Of a stretch of 64,000 nucleotides of DNA, positions 23,344 to 33,412 are shown piece by piece (positions within the stretch are counted from its first letter, which is position 1; every line of letters begins with the position of its first letter). The DNA is from Pseudo-nitzschia pungens. Its lineage: Eukaryota; Bacillariophyta; Bacillariophyceae; Bacillariales; Bacillariaceae. The DNA lies in the NCBI GenBank assembly GCA_037355855.1, contig CM074761.1, positions 2,995,346 to 3,059,345 of the forward strand. The letters run 5' to 3'. Under the pieces are notes generated by a model. It did no database searches, was not told where the DNA came from, and saw nothing but the letters and a program-made list of their open reading frames with translations. The position numbers and the translations under genes are program-made.

Positions 23344-24960
23344 ATGACCGCCGACGAGAACGAAGATCCGCCCGTGTCGCGCTTTTTCGAACGCGTCAAC
23401 GATCCGAGTTCGTTGACACCCGACGATTTTCTCGAGCGCTTCGAACGCTTCGGATTTCTTTGGTTCAAGGGTTCCGCGGGGAAGACGACAACCATGCCGA
23501 CGGGGGACGAAATACTGGATTTCATCGGAAAGCATTCCTCCGCGTGCGAGCCGAGCTGGACCTTTGAGAACGACGGCACCCTAGCGAAATCCGATGCGGA
23601 CGCAAACGAGTCCGGGAAGGGATCTTCTCTGGAAAGGGTAACTCCCAAGGATCTGCGGGGGTTTGTGGGCACCGCAGAATCCTTTTACGTATCGACGATT
23701 GTTCATCGAAAGCCTGCCCGAGGAGAACCGAGCGCCGATCCCGATGATTCCTCCGGGGCAGCACACAAATCCCTGATGAAACTTCTTCCTCGATTCGACA
23801 ATGTCTTTGAGGATATTTACGACATTGGAGATCCCTCCGGTACTTGGTTGTTTCTTGGTCACCACGGCGTTGTTTCATCTGACGGTGGTGATGATCGTGC
23901 TATGGGTGCTGCTGCCGCTGCTGCTACCGCTACAAAGAAACGAAAGCGACCCACCAGCACCAGCACCCCAACCCCTGTCACGACAAACACCCTGGCGGGT
24001 CGTGCCGAACACGTCGACGATGTGACGCATTCGGGGACCTACCACGTTCAGATTGCGGGAACCAAAACATGGAAGATTCGCCCCCATCCCGATTCGTTTC
24101 TTGCCGAGGAACTCCTGCTGGACGAAAACGAAAACAAACACGAACACAACCAAAGAAACAATTCCTGGAAGCTGACAATCACGGTCGAAGAAGGTGATGT
24201 CTTTGTTTTGAACACCAAGGCGTGGTTCCATTGCACGGAATTGAATTACGACCCGAAACATCCCAAGTCCTCCTCCGAGTGGTCGATCAGCGCGGCACAC
24301 GATTTCTATTTGCCGGTTCCGTGTCCTAGAGACGTTGCGAAAGGGGACGTGGTATATGGCTACAATCCTGTCGGACGCGAAAAAGAGAACGCCGACGACG
24401 AAAGCGAAGGCAGCGAAGCAGACCAAGAAATTCCCGACGAACTCCCCCGGAGCGACAATCCCAACTGCGCCCTGGTCGAGATCGAGATCGATGAAGACGA
24501 AAACGAAAAAGAAAAAGAAAACGAAGACAACGACGATGCGATTGCCAATGCCAATACCAATGCCAATGGCGGTGACAGCGACGACGAAACATCGGCTGCC
24601 AGCACCACTAGAATCGCTCTGTTGGCACTGCGGGACATTCCCGAGGGCGAATCGGTGACCATTGCTTTCGATGATGCCCGGGACCAACTGGGCAATGCAA
24701 ACGATCAAGTGGATCCGCGGCTCGTCGCGGGGCAACACTGGAAGCGACACGACACGGTTCTCCAAGGAGAAGATCGCATCCCCCCCGACATCCCGAGGAG
24801 CTACGAACCAAACTGCGAACTGTTGGAAACAAACGACGATTTGGCACTGCGGGCCCTGGTGGATATTCCGGCGGGTGGGGTATTCTGCATTCTGCCCGAC
24901 AAAGACGAAGAATACGAAGAGGTCGAGGTCGACCTCGGAACGGGTGAACTGGTCCAGTAG
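23344..24960 (+). CDS. JmjC/cupin-type Fe(II)/2-oxoglutarate oxygenase with two SET-like C-terminal segments
   Basis: A single exon of 538 residues, starting at ATG in CATCGATGACC. The N-terminal half resembles small JmjC hydroxylases. WLFLGHHG and a Lys/Arg-rich insert precede HVDDVTHSGTYHVQIAGTK, giving HxD at His223/Asp225. VEEGDVFVLNTKAWFHCTEL supplies the distal His296. Together these fit the iron triad. After an acidic linker (about 345-365), two related segments occur: NPNC (372-375) with ALRDIPEGESVTIAF (428-442), and EPNC (488-491) with ALRALVDIPAGG (501-512). They resemble the C-terminal half of SET domains, where (H)SxxPNC is followed by A(L/x)RDIxxGEE(L/I). The full N-H-S motif and upstream SET core are absent. 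Protein hydroxylation or demethylation is inferred; methyltransferase activity is unlikely. Confidence 0.75.
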   Translation: MTADENEDPPVSRFFERVNDPSSLTPDDFLERFERFGFLWFKGSAGKTTTMPTGDEILDFIGKHSSACEPSWTFENDGTLAKSDADANESGKGSSLERVTPKDLRGFVGTAESFYVSTIVHRKPARGEPSADPDDSSGAAHKSLMKLLPRFDNVFEDIYDIGDPSGTWLFLGHHGVVSSDGGDDRAMGAAAAAATATKKRKRPTSTSTPTPVTTNTLAGRAEHVDDVTHSGTYHVQIAGTKTWKIRPHPDSFLAEELLLDENENKHEHNQRNNSWKLTITVEEGDVFVLNTKAWFHCTELNYDPKHPKSSSEWSISAAHDFYLPVPCPRDVAKGDVVYGYNPVGREKENADDESEGSEADQEIPDELPRSDNPNCALVEIEIDEDENEKEKENEDNDDAIANANTNANGGDSDDETSAASTTRIALLALRDIPEGESVTIAFDDARDQLGNANDQVDPRLVAGQHWKRHDTVLQGEDRIPPDIPRSYEPNCELLETNDDLALRALVDIPAGGVFCILPDKDEEYEEVEVDLGTGELVQ

Positions 24961-25725
24961 GAAACGCATTGCCGCAAGCGGCCGGGCGAAACGAGAGCGT
25001 TTCGCTGGTTCGGATCACGAGATGACAAACCGACACTCGCACTAGTACGCACCCACGGGACGTGGCGTTTGTCGGCAGTTGTCGAGTAATAACAGTGAAA
25101 GAATGGCACTGAACTAAAATAGTAAGAATTGTTCTGCCTTTTTTTCGTGTTAACGAGGAGGAGCGAAGATCAAACTGTCCACCGAACACGGATCTTCTTA
25201 TTCGTATACTTGTATTCCCTAAAAGCCTTGAATTAGTCGATCTCGATCGCCATAGGTACTCGGTAGCAATATTTCTTAGGCGTGGGCCGTATCTTGTGAT
25301 GCATGGCATTGGTGCTGATATTGAAGAAAAAGATATTTTCGTCCTGGCAGCTGTGAGGTGGTTCTTCGGGACACTGATTCATTGTTGCACCGAGTCTTCT
25401 GCGATCAAAGAGCCTTCTGTAATCTTTATCACGGAACACGATGGCAGTCAGAGCCATTCCTGTTTCGAGTCGCTGCGTTAATGTCCTCTGTCGCCTTTGT
25501 ACAACAACTAATAGGGCCTAGTATGACTTCTCTCCGAAGAACTGGATCATCTTGCGTTGTGTGCTACCTTGCGCATGGAAACCTCTTGATCTTCCTGGAA
25601 TTCACTGATTTTACTATCTAGGATGCTGGCATTTTGAATTACAACAAGTACTAGCACCAGCACTACTACTACTACCACCAGTAAAGTAGGAGTAACGCAC
25701 TACTAGTAGTAAGGTTAGTCTAGTA
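24961..25725. other. Intergenic region
   Basis: No supported gene lies here. It includes the 3' flank of the oxygenase gene and a self-complementary ACT/AGT tract at about 25640-25720 just before the minisatellite. Confidence 0.4.
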
Positions 25726-25728
25726 CTA

Positions 25729-26112
25729 CCGGGTTTTTTTAAAACTTATAGTTCTACATCCGGGTGTTTTTAACACTTGTACATCCGGATTTTTTTAACA
25801 TTTATAGTTCTACATCCGGATGTTTTTAACATTTATACATCCGGGTTTTTTTAACATTTATAGTTATACATCCGGGTTTTTTTAACACTTACACATCCGA
25901 GTTTTTTAAACATTTAAAGTTCTACATCCGGGTGTTTTTAACACTTATACATCCGGGTTTTTTTAACATTTATAGTTATACATCCGGGTTTTTAAACACT
26001 TATACATCCGGATTTTTTAACATTTATAGTTATACATCCGGGTGTTTTTAACACTTATACATCCGGGTTTTTTTAACATTTATAGTTATACATCCGGATT
26101 TTTTTAACACTT
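25729..26112. repeat. Dimeric minisatellite, ACATCCGG core
   Basis: Thirteen ACATCCG(G/A)(G/A)T cores, plus a truncated first copy, alternate between two unit types. A longer unit of about 32 bases ends in AACATTTATAGTT(A/C)T and a shorter one of about 24-25 bases ends in AACACTTAT. They form a dimer of about 57 bases. A poly-T run follows each core. Seen directly. No coding potential. Confidence 0.85.
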
Positions 26113-26325
26113 ACGGTACGAATGATTCATGAACAGAAGAACAATCTAATAATATGAATAAGATTACCGTAGTACAATACGTTGTTCGGATGTTTTTTCA
26201 AGCATGCAAGGAGCAATAAGGTACGTTGGAGACTGTTCCAGGAGGCAGGAGTAGACGGTCGACGTCAACCGTCAACAGTAATTACTCCCGAAAAAGAAAA
26301 AAAACAACTGTGAGACGAAAACCAT

Positions 26326-26399
26326 TACTCTCGGTGGGGATCGAACCCACGACCTTGGGTTTATTAGACCCACGCTCTAACCAGCTGAGCTACGAAAGC
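26326..26399 (-). tRNA. tRNA-Ile (AAT anticodon)
   Basis: The minus strand folds as a canonical tRNA. It has acceptor GCTTTCG with CGAGAGT, D arm TAGCTCAGCTGGTTAGAGC, and anticodon stem TGGGT/ACCCA around loop CTAATAA (anticodon AAT). The T arm is GTGGG-TTCGATC-CCCAC. The stem includes G-U wobbles. No intron. Confidence 0.9.
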
Positions 26400-26804
26400 T
26401 TCACTTGTTGCCGTCGATCACAACTCAAATTTGTTCAATACTCTAACTTTTTAGATCAACCGTGACAGTTGATTGGCCAAGAAAATGAGGTAACCTTACA
26501 GTATGTAACGGGTAAAATTTTACCGGGAGTCGGTAAATGACGGTTAAGCAAGGCGAGTGCATGTAAACAATTAGCGATCGGAAAGCGACATAACCGATTT
26601 TGGGAATTCTGAACATACGAACGGTAAATGCGTGAAATTTCCTTTTGAATGTGGAGAGTACCCGTACGACCGGGCAGGTAGTCTTTTATAGCACATTTCG
26701 GAATTGCTCTCGATCAATGTGAAGTGTTGTTGTATTGGCTTTTGAGACGATAGATTGATCCATTCGTTCATTCTCCACTGCCATTGCAACAACCATAACC
26801 AAAG
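26400..26804. other. Spacer between tRNA-Ile and the next gene
   Basis: About 400 bases between tRNA-Ile and the ATG at 26805. No gene is supported. It presumably carries the promoter of the plus-strand gene. Confidence 0.4.
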
Positions 26805-29465
26805 ATGGTCGACGTCCGTCAACGTAGCAATGGCGACACGATCACCGATAGAGAGACGTATGTGACAGTCCAAGATCTTCGGAAGGAGTATCAATCAGCT
26901 ATTTGCATTGGAGGTTCAGAACGAGCACAGATCAACGATGATGATCAGAGTTGTGTAAGCATGAGCGTAAAAGAACGTCTGAAACGATTTCAGTCAACAA
27001 AAATGATCGACACTCGACAGGACGATGATCCAGAAGAATCTGAAAATAATGACCTCGCAGGAAACGGCGATGAAACCTACGCAAATGTCATGGATCGCTT
27101 CAGAGAATTCCAGCTAAGGAGAGGACGGACATCTTCCACGAGAGATGCTAGTAGCGTTGTCTGTTCCAGCACTTCCGTGTTTGGTCCAGTTGCCAATCAA
27201 ACAGTCAACGAGCAAAATAGACCTCGATTGGTTGTAACAACACCCATCAACAGATCGATGACAACATCTTCTCCTCTGAGCAGGGACCAAAACTGCTCTC
27301 CACCTCTCACCGTTTCGTTTCATAGGCGGGACGCAGATTCCTCCAAAAAAGACGGATTTCAATACGGGAATGTCGCATTGAAAAAGGTCGAAAAGCCCGT
27401 GGAAGATCGGTGGAAAAGAAATGTTTCGAAAGATTCAGCTAAAGAGCAACTAGATGATGACGATAAATCTTGTTTAATGTCTCTAGCCCCGGGGGTTCCA
27501 TACACTAGAAAAGACGACGAGACAAATTCATTATCGACACGAAGGATGTCCCTACCAGCACCGAAGTCGGCATCATCGAAACCCTTGCATACAATTTCTT
27601 CATCACCACAATCTCTGTACGCAAGAAATTCATTTTCGAACAGAACTACTTCTCCGAGGAAATGCACGAAACCGAAGTCATTGACTCATCGCAGCACGTC
27701 GTTGCCAATACATGGTAATAGCTCCTCTTTGATCAATTCATCTCCAGCAACGGAGATGAAACCAAAAGAAATCACATTCATCTCAAAAACAGAAAGCCCT
27801 ATCTCAGCAGACCAAAAATTTCAGAACGATCTCGCGGCAGCGCTGAAAAAGGTAGGTCCTCCGATGGAAGAAAGGTGGAAACTAATCAAGAATTGTGATG
27901 AAAATGTCGCCGACAGCTCGAAGCCATTGTTTGCGAATATGAAGTTGAAAAGCATCGGTTCAACATCAAACGCGACTCCAACAGAGTCTTCTCGAGTCAC
28001 TGAGGCACGACAATATTTCGATGACCAATCGACAATATGTAATAGACAGAGTTTCAGTCAGAATCTTGAAACAGAAGATGTTCAAGGCGAAGGTGTGTCT
28101 CAATCGAAACGACAGCAAAAATTCGTAGTGCCAACAAAAATAGATACATCTCAAACAACGTCAAAAATTTGCGATGAAGATCACGACAAGCCCTACTTGG
28201 TCAGTGGCTCGCCTCCGAAAGAGCTCAAACGTGGTATGAGTGTCTCTGATCTAGCTAAAAACTTTTCTGCTAAAACCGATCACGACGATTTGGACGACGA
28301 AAATTCTCCTCGTTCGGGACGAAAGCGCCAATTCATAGTTCCAGCAAAAATAGATACATCTCACACGTCCAAAAGTGAGTATGGAGATCATGACAAGCTT
28401 AAGTCGATCAGTGGTACGCCACATAAAGAGCTGAAACGAGGAATGAGTGTCTCCGACCTGGCGAAGAACTTCACTGCAAGAACGGTGGTAAAATCACCTA
28501 CAGAGGAATCCGACGATGACAAAGCATCGTCGGAGCCAAACGAGATCGAAAAGATACGGAACTCATTGAGGTCAACCGCGAAGGACCAAGGAACACGCAA
28601 TTCCTTAAACTTGTCTTCACCTGTAGCGAAGCTGATAGCGGAGAAAAACAAAGCTGCTAAGACGTATGCTGCAAAGGATCCCAAGGGCTTCAAGATATCC
28701 TCATCGCCAGTGGCAAAGTTGATTTCGGAGAAAAACAAAGCGCTGGAAGTCACTGGTTCTGTGGAATATCTGAGAAAGAAATTTGCGCAGTCGGGTGAAG
28801 GATTATCGAAAACAGGTAGTTCTTTTAAACAATCAAATATGAACTCGACGAGTCAAAGACCGACTGTGGACGAATATTCTTCGGTGCGCAGTCCTCTTTC
28901 CCCATGTAGTACGGGTCAACCTTGTGACCCCGAAAATGAACAGGTCGAAAATAACCTCGAACGCGAAGTCCCGGAGGACAATTCTAATAGTAACTATTGG
29001 GAAAATTCAGAAACAGACGAAATATTCCCTTTGTCCTTTTTGTCAACAGTGGATAAAGATGATGAAAAAACTTTTTTTTCTAATTTTGGGACAGAGAGCA
29101 TGATAGAGTCAGAATTGATGGACGACGCCAATCAAGATTTGGTACCGCCAGATCAGGATTTATTGCAATCATATTCCTCTATTTCTGACAATACAACTGA
29201 CAGCGAGGGAAATTGGCTGATGTATGGTGAGAGCAGATACATTCAATTCACTCTGAGTACGGGTGGAATCACTGAGTTGGTCGAGCCAAATATTAATATC
29301 AACATGGCGCCATCTGTGCCGTCTCCTTCGATGGGATCTCAGAGCGACGTATCGTCCAAAAAAGATAAGAAGAAAGGCTTGGTAGAACCGTTGAAGGGAG
29401 CAAAGAAATTTTTCTTTGGGAAAAACAAGAGAAAGATGACCGAAGAAGATCCCTGCACGTTCTGA
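26805..29465 (+). CDS. Large disordered protein with repeated short motifs, unknown function
   Basis: A single exon encodes 886 residues, starting at AAAGATGGTC. Composition is Ser/Lys/Asp/Glu-rich and mostly disordered, with no catalytic domain that I recognise. Internal repeats are clear. KELKRGMSVSDLAKNF appears twice (about 472 and 541), each time following a V(P)xKIDTS(Q/H)T segment. SSPVAKLI(A/S)EKNKA appears twice (about 605 and 632). ALKKV(E/G)xP(V/M)E(D/E)RWK appears twice (about 190 and 345). Near the N-terminus lie helix-like VKERLKRFQ and MDRFREFQ. The basic C-terminal KKFFFGKNKRK could be a nuclear or membrane-binding tail. The repeated amphipathic motifs suggest a multivalent scaffold, for example for cytoskeletal or trafficking partners; this is inference. 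Convergent with the gene ending at 29844. Confidence 0.75.
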   Translation: MVDVRQRSNGDTITDRETYVTVQDLRKEYQSAICIGGSERAQINDDDQSCVSMSVKERLKRFQSTKMIDTRQDDDPEESENNDLAGNGDETYANVMDRFREFQLRRGRTSSTRDASSVVCSSTSVFGPVANQTVNEQNRPRLVVTTPINRSMTTSSPLSRDQNCSPPLTVSFHRRDADSSKKDGFQYGNVALKKVEKPVEDRWKRNVSKDSAKEQLDDDDKSCLMSLAPGVPYTRKDDETNSLSTRRMSLPAPKSASSKPLHTISSSPQSLYARNSFSNRTTSPRKCTKPKSLTHRSTSLPIHGNSSSLINSSPATEMKPKEITFISKTESPISADQKFQNDLAAALKKVGPPMEERWKLIKNCDENVADSSKPLFANMKLKSIGSTSNATPTESSRVTEARQYFDDQSTICNRQSFSQNLETEDVQGEGVSQSKRQQKFVVPTKIDTSQTTSKICDEDHDKPYLVSGSPPKELKRGMSVSDLAKNFSAKTDHDDLDDENSPRSGRKRQFIVPAKIDTSHTSKSEYGDHDKLKSISGTPHKELKRGMSVSDLAKNFTARTVVKSPTEESDDDKASSEPNEIEKIRNSLRSTAKDQGTRNSLNLSSPVAKLIAEKNKAAKTYAAKDPKGFKISSSPVAKLISEKNKALEVTGSVEYLRKKFAQSGEGLSKTGSSFKQSNMNSTSQRPTVDEYSSVRSPLSPCSTGQPCDPENEQVENNLEREVPEDNSNSNYWENSETDEIFPLSFLSTVDKDDEKTFFSNFGTESMIESELMDDANQDLVPPDQDLLQSYSSISDNTTDSEGNWLMYGESRYIQFTLSTGGITELVEPNININMAPSVPSPSMGSQSDVSSKKDKKKGLVEPLKGAKKFFFGKNKRKMTEEDPCTF

Positions 29466-29843
29466 AGAAAACGTAGAATCGATCAATCGAGCATGGTCTA
29501 GCATACTACCACCGTATGAAGACAAATTATCCACAATGGAAGGTGATAAAGATTGAAACCGCGTCTAAAATTCATACAGTGAAATATAAGTAAATAGTGT
29601 AGAACATAATGCATATTATTTAAAAATATTTACAGTGAAGTATTATTATTTAGTATATTTCTTCGTATTGAGATAGTAATAACACGGAAATGATTGTGTG
29701 ACAATTCACAATAGATTAAAATGAGCTAAATAAAAACAGCTTCGATCCGGACACGTACGATGATGAACTTGAATCGGACACATGGAACACAGCAGTTACA
29801 TATGCTGAAACGAAGCACGAAATGCACATCACACAGCGCATGT
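29466..29843. other. Convergent intergenic spacer
   Basis: Roughly 380 A+T-rich bases lie between two convergent stop codons. No gene or repeat is seen. It likely contains both polyadenylation regions. Confidence 0.5.
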
Positions 29844-32294
29844 TCACCTGTAGCTCGTTTTGCGAGCTTGGATTGCCATTAAATGCATGCCTCGCCCTTT
29901 GGTACCATCCAATGATCCCCCCCGACCACGACCTTGGATTTCGTGATGCAATCCTTTTCGGTCACGGCCTCTTCCACGTTGGCCTCGCCCATGCATTTCG
30001 CCGGGATATCCTCCTCGGCCACGGCCACGGCCTCGTCCACAGAAACCCCGTCCTTGGATTTCGTTGAGAAATCCTCTTCTACCTGTGCCCCGGCCGCGGC
30101 CTTGAATTTCACGCAACAATCCCCCTTTTCCAATATTCCTATTGCGGCATTGGACCGAATCATCTATCGACGTACTTCTCCCATTACTCGGAGCTCTTTC
30201 TGCGAAACCAGACAAAGACGACTCTCCTACGTGTTCGTGTATTTTATCATCTGGTTTCGTACATTTCGTACCTCCTTTGTCGCTTGAATTCAATGATCCG
30301 TTTGTTTGTTTGAAATACTCTGAATCTTCTGAATAACCATAGTCACCTGAATAGTCTGTGGCTTTGTCTGCCTTTAATGGGCATTGCCTTCCAATCATCG
30401 AACAGCAGTGATTTTCGGGTGGGCCGTAGGCATCAACGTGCCGCACATAAGCACGCAAGGATTCCCTGAAGTTTGATTTTAACGTCTCGAACCAGACAAT
30501 TTTCCGTTCCGTCATTTTGTCTCCGCTGCCCGTGCACTGCTTTTTCCAACAATCCCCGATGGTTTTCAGATGGTGATGGAGAGCCCTGCGCTCTGTTAGG
30601 GTTAACCCTGTGACCCTCAAGTTTTCAAACATGGAAGGATGCCACTTGACCATTTCTTTGGGATTCGTTCGAAGCAACTGAAGACAGTTCGTACGCTTGA
30701 ACTTTTGCGCAATAGATCGAGGGAGGAATTTTCCGTTCGGTGTCGGAACTTGTTGCAACTGGGACTCGCTTCGGTTTCTGACATCTACTGGCATGTGCCT
30801 CAAAACCATTTTCAGCGCGATCTCATTTTCCTCTTTCATTTCTTCTTCCCATTTTCGCTCTTCTTCAGCTTGCTCTTGGATCCATTCTTCTGTCAACTCC
30901 AGTGCCGTGACGTATTTTTCCATTTCTTGTTCTAGTTTGAAGTATTCGGCCTCTGTGTCAACCCCATTGCCTTCGACTTGACTCCCGTTGTGCAATTCGG
31001 CCATTCTCTTTGAAATCTCGGCAACTTTTTGCTTTGCCAGACTGTAAGGAATGTCCTCGGCAATAACCACTCCTGCCTTGCGCAGTTGCTGCTCCAACCT
31101 ACGCTGGTACTTTTCGGCTTGTTCGAGTTCCTCCAGCAATTTCTTGATGTCTTTGGCATCACCAGTGTTACCGACTACGTTTTTGTCGGTCGATGCTTTC
31201 GCGTTCCCATCGCTAGTGGGTACACACTGTTCACGAGTGGTGCGACCAATGGACATGGCCCGAAGAGAGTGGTATGAGCGTGGGTGGCCATTGCTGTTTT
31301 TTGCTTTTGATCTCAAAGAATTCATTTCTTCCTCTTCGCACAAAGAAGCACCGTGATAGTTGGAGGAAATGATAGCATCGCATTGTTTCCGTGCACGCGC
31401 GATGGACATGGCACGGATGGACAGAAATCGTTTGGGTGGTGGATGGGCGTCACGGGGTAGTGACTGTTGAGAAGATCGTCGCTGCAGGACCGCCGCAAGC
31501 CGACGACTCGCGCAAGCGGTTAACCGAACACCTTCCCAAAACGCAAACCATTCCCCTTCGCTAATGGCCATGGGTGGTACTTCGTGTATGCTACGAAAGT
31601 CCCTATCATGGTCGGCTTTCCCATCGGCCATCGCTGCGATCAATTCTCGTGACAAATTCTCGGCCTCCCCGGCGTCGGCATCATTTGCGCAATTTTGGCC
31701 TTTGTTAAAAGATAGTTCCTTCCACAAAACATCGTTGTCATCCTCCGATTTCGTACCCTTGATTGCGACATAACGAGCAATCTCCTTGTGAAACGGTCGA
31801 AAGTCTTCAGGTGCGACTCTCTTCATCGGCTTTCCAGCCGCATCACAGGCAGGACTCACAAATCGTTCATTGTTTCCGACCACACTACTAGCATTATTTG
31901 TTTCGCAAACAACTTCTGCGTTGGAATTCTTTCCAGTACTGTGCATCCTCCGCATGTTATAACTTGTTGTTTCTTCGATTGCGTGTTCACTTTCACAGTC
32001 TCTTTGCTCCTCCTCTAAATTCTCTTGGATGATCGCAAAGGAGGGAGGAGGCTTCCACCCGAGAGATTGTTGGCTCTCCCTCCTCGCCATGCGCTGGGAC
32101 GAATTCGTCCGAGATGGACTCCTCGCGCCCACCCCACTCCCAATCCCCATTCTTATCGCGGTACTGACAGGGTCATCCCACGCATTTACCTGCATCGCGG
32201 CGGAGGAGTCTCCCGCTATACAACAACATTCGTCGTTGTTGTCATGGGTCGTGCTTTCGCCAGCACCGAACACCGGTGGGGGTTTCCAGGTCAT
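29844..32294 (-). CDS. Coiled-coil protein with C-terminal RG-rich tandem repeats, unknown function
   Basis: A single exon encodes 816 residues from ATG at 32294. The N-terminus has two WKPPP(V/S)F motifs (about 3 and 79), and two RAMSI(A/G)R motifs, plausible kinase-site contexts, lie further on. A central coiled coil (about 375-490) includes KKLLEELEQAEKYQRRLEQQ and EEWIQEQAEEERKWEEEMKE. It is followed by a basic segment (RSIAQKFKRTNCLQLLRTNP) and a probably folded region of about 100 residues. The C-terminal about 80 residues form RG-rich repeats with (L)xxEI(Q)GRG cores (REIQGRG, NEIQGRG, GEMHGRG, HEIQGRG). RGG-type tails commonly bind RNA, so an RNA-associated scaffold is a reasonable guess. 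No named domain is recognised. Confidence 0.75.
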   Translation of the reverse strand: MTWKPPPVFGAGESTTHDNNDECCCIAGDSSAAMQVNAWDDPVSTAIRMGIGSGVGARSPSRTNSSQRMARRESQQSLGWKPPPSFAIIQENLEEEQRDCESEHAIEETTSYNMRRMHSTGKNSNAEVVCETNNASSVVGNNERFVSPACDAAGKPMKRVAPEDFRPFHKEIARYVAIKGTKSEDDNDVLWKELSFNKGQNCANDADAGEAENLSRELIAAMADGKADHDRDFRSIHEVPPMAISEGEWFAFWEGVRLTACASRRLAAVLQRRSSQQSLPRDAHPPPKRFLSIRAMSIARARKQCDAIISSNYHGASLCEEEEMNSLRSKAKNSNGHPRSYHSLRAMSIGRTTREQCVPTSDGNAKASTDKNVVGNTGDAKDIKKLLEELEQAEKYQRRLEQQLRKAGVVIAEDIPYSLAKQKVAEISKRMAELHNGSQVEGNGVDTEAEYFKLEQEMEKYVTALELTEEWIQEQAEEERKWEEEMKEENEIALKMVLRHMPVDVRNRSESQLQQVPTPNGKFLPRSIAQKFKRTNCLQLLRTNPKEMVKWHPSMFENLRVTGLTLTERRALHHHLKTIGDCWKKQCTGSGDKMTERKIVWFETLKSNFRESLRAYVRHVDAYGPPENHCCSMIGRQCPLKADKATDYSGDYGYSEDSEYFKQTNGSLNSSDKGGTKCTKPDDKIHEHVGESSLSGFAERAPSNGRSTSIDDSVQCRNRNIGKGGLLREIQGRGRGTGRRGFLNEIQGRGFCGRGRGRGRGGYPGEMHGRGQRGRGRDRKGLHHEIQGRGRGGSLDGTKGRGMHLMAIQARKTSYR

Positions 32295-32960
32295 TCTCGA
32301 CGAATCATCTAAGAGACGGTGTATTCGTCGTTTGTGACAGCTCTTCCGTGGGTCTTTCGTGCTTTCCTTTCCGCCGTGTCATTGTTCCTTGCCTTTGTGA
32401 TGGATTCGAAAAAACATCGGAAAAACATTATTTTTTGGGTGTCGTCCCGAAAGGTTTCGTGTCGGATTGTTTTTTTTTTCAGAAAAGAGACGTGTTCCAC
32501 AAGTTCAGCCGTGCATCCGTAGCCGCCAAAAGATACACGACTCACAACTAATGGCACAACGGGAAACCAACATCATCATGATTCGAACTCTTTGTTCCTC
32601 TTGGCATCCAACCATTGTACTCGTTCGTTCGTTCGTTCCTTCCTTCCTTCCTCATTCTCGTTGCCAACAGGATCTGCAGCTTTCACATGAATGTCTCGCA
32701 GACGGTGAAAGAATCATCGACACAACGCGCGCTTCGTTGCTCCGAACGGATCGTTAGATTTGGGATGGATCCCCAATCCCTTCCGGGTTGGAACGAAAAA
32801 AGTAACGAACCGAAACGAACCGGAATCATTCTAGCTCCATGCATTATTGGTCGTCACACAAAACGCGTTGGACGCAGCAGGAACATAGTCAGCGTGTGTT
32901 GCGCTTCGTGTATTTGGAGGAAGTCGCTCGCTGCCGGAACGGAACGGAACAAAACGAAGC
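32295..32960. other. Intergenic spacer
   Basis: Upstream of the 816-residue protein gene and downstream of the transporter gene on the same strand. It contains a TTCG/TTCC microsatellite near 32625-32650. No gene is supported. Confidence 0.4.
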
Positions 32961-33377
32961 TCACACCGTGTCGTTGTCGGATCCCTCCGCACCGTCGCGG
33001 GCTCGGGGCTTCTCTTCCTTTTCCTCCCCCCGGATCACCAACAGAACGGCCGCCCCGATCAGCAAGCCCCCGATGAGTTCGTTGGGACCCAGGGACTCCC
33101 CGAGCACCGCATAGGCCACCAGCGCCGTGAAGAGCGGCTGGCTGGTGTAGACGAGGTTGGCGGTCACCGCCTGGCACCCTGGACTGGCCGTACGACTGTG
33201 CGTAGATCGTGTACGCCACGGTCACCGCCCCAACCCAGACCGTAGCCCCGACCACCCCGAGCCACTGCGAGTGCGGAAGCGAGGACCAACGGTCCGCAAC
33301 GTCCATCCCATACGAGTGAATGGCTTCCCCGGCGCTCCGCGCTCCGTCGAGTAGTGCCGGAAGGGACTCACCGTTGG

Positions 33378-33412
<35 letters not shown>

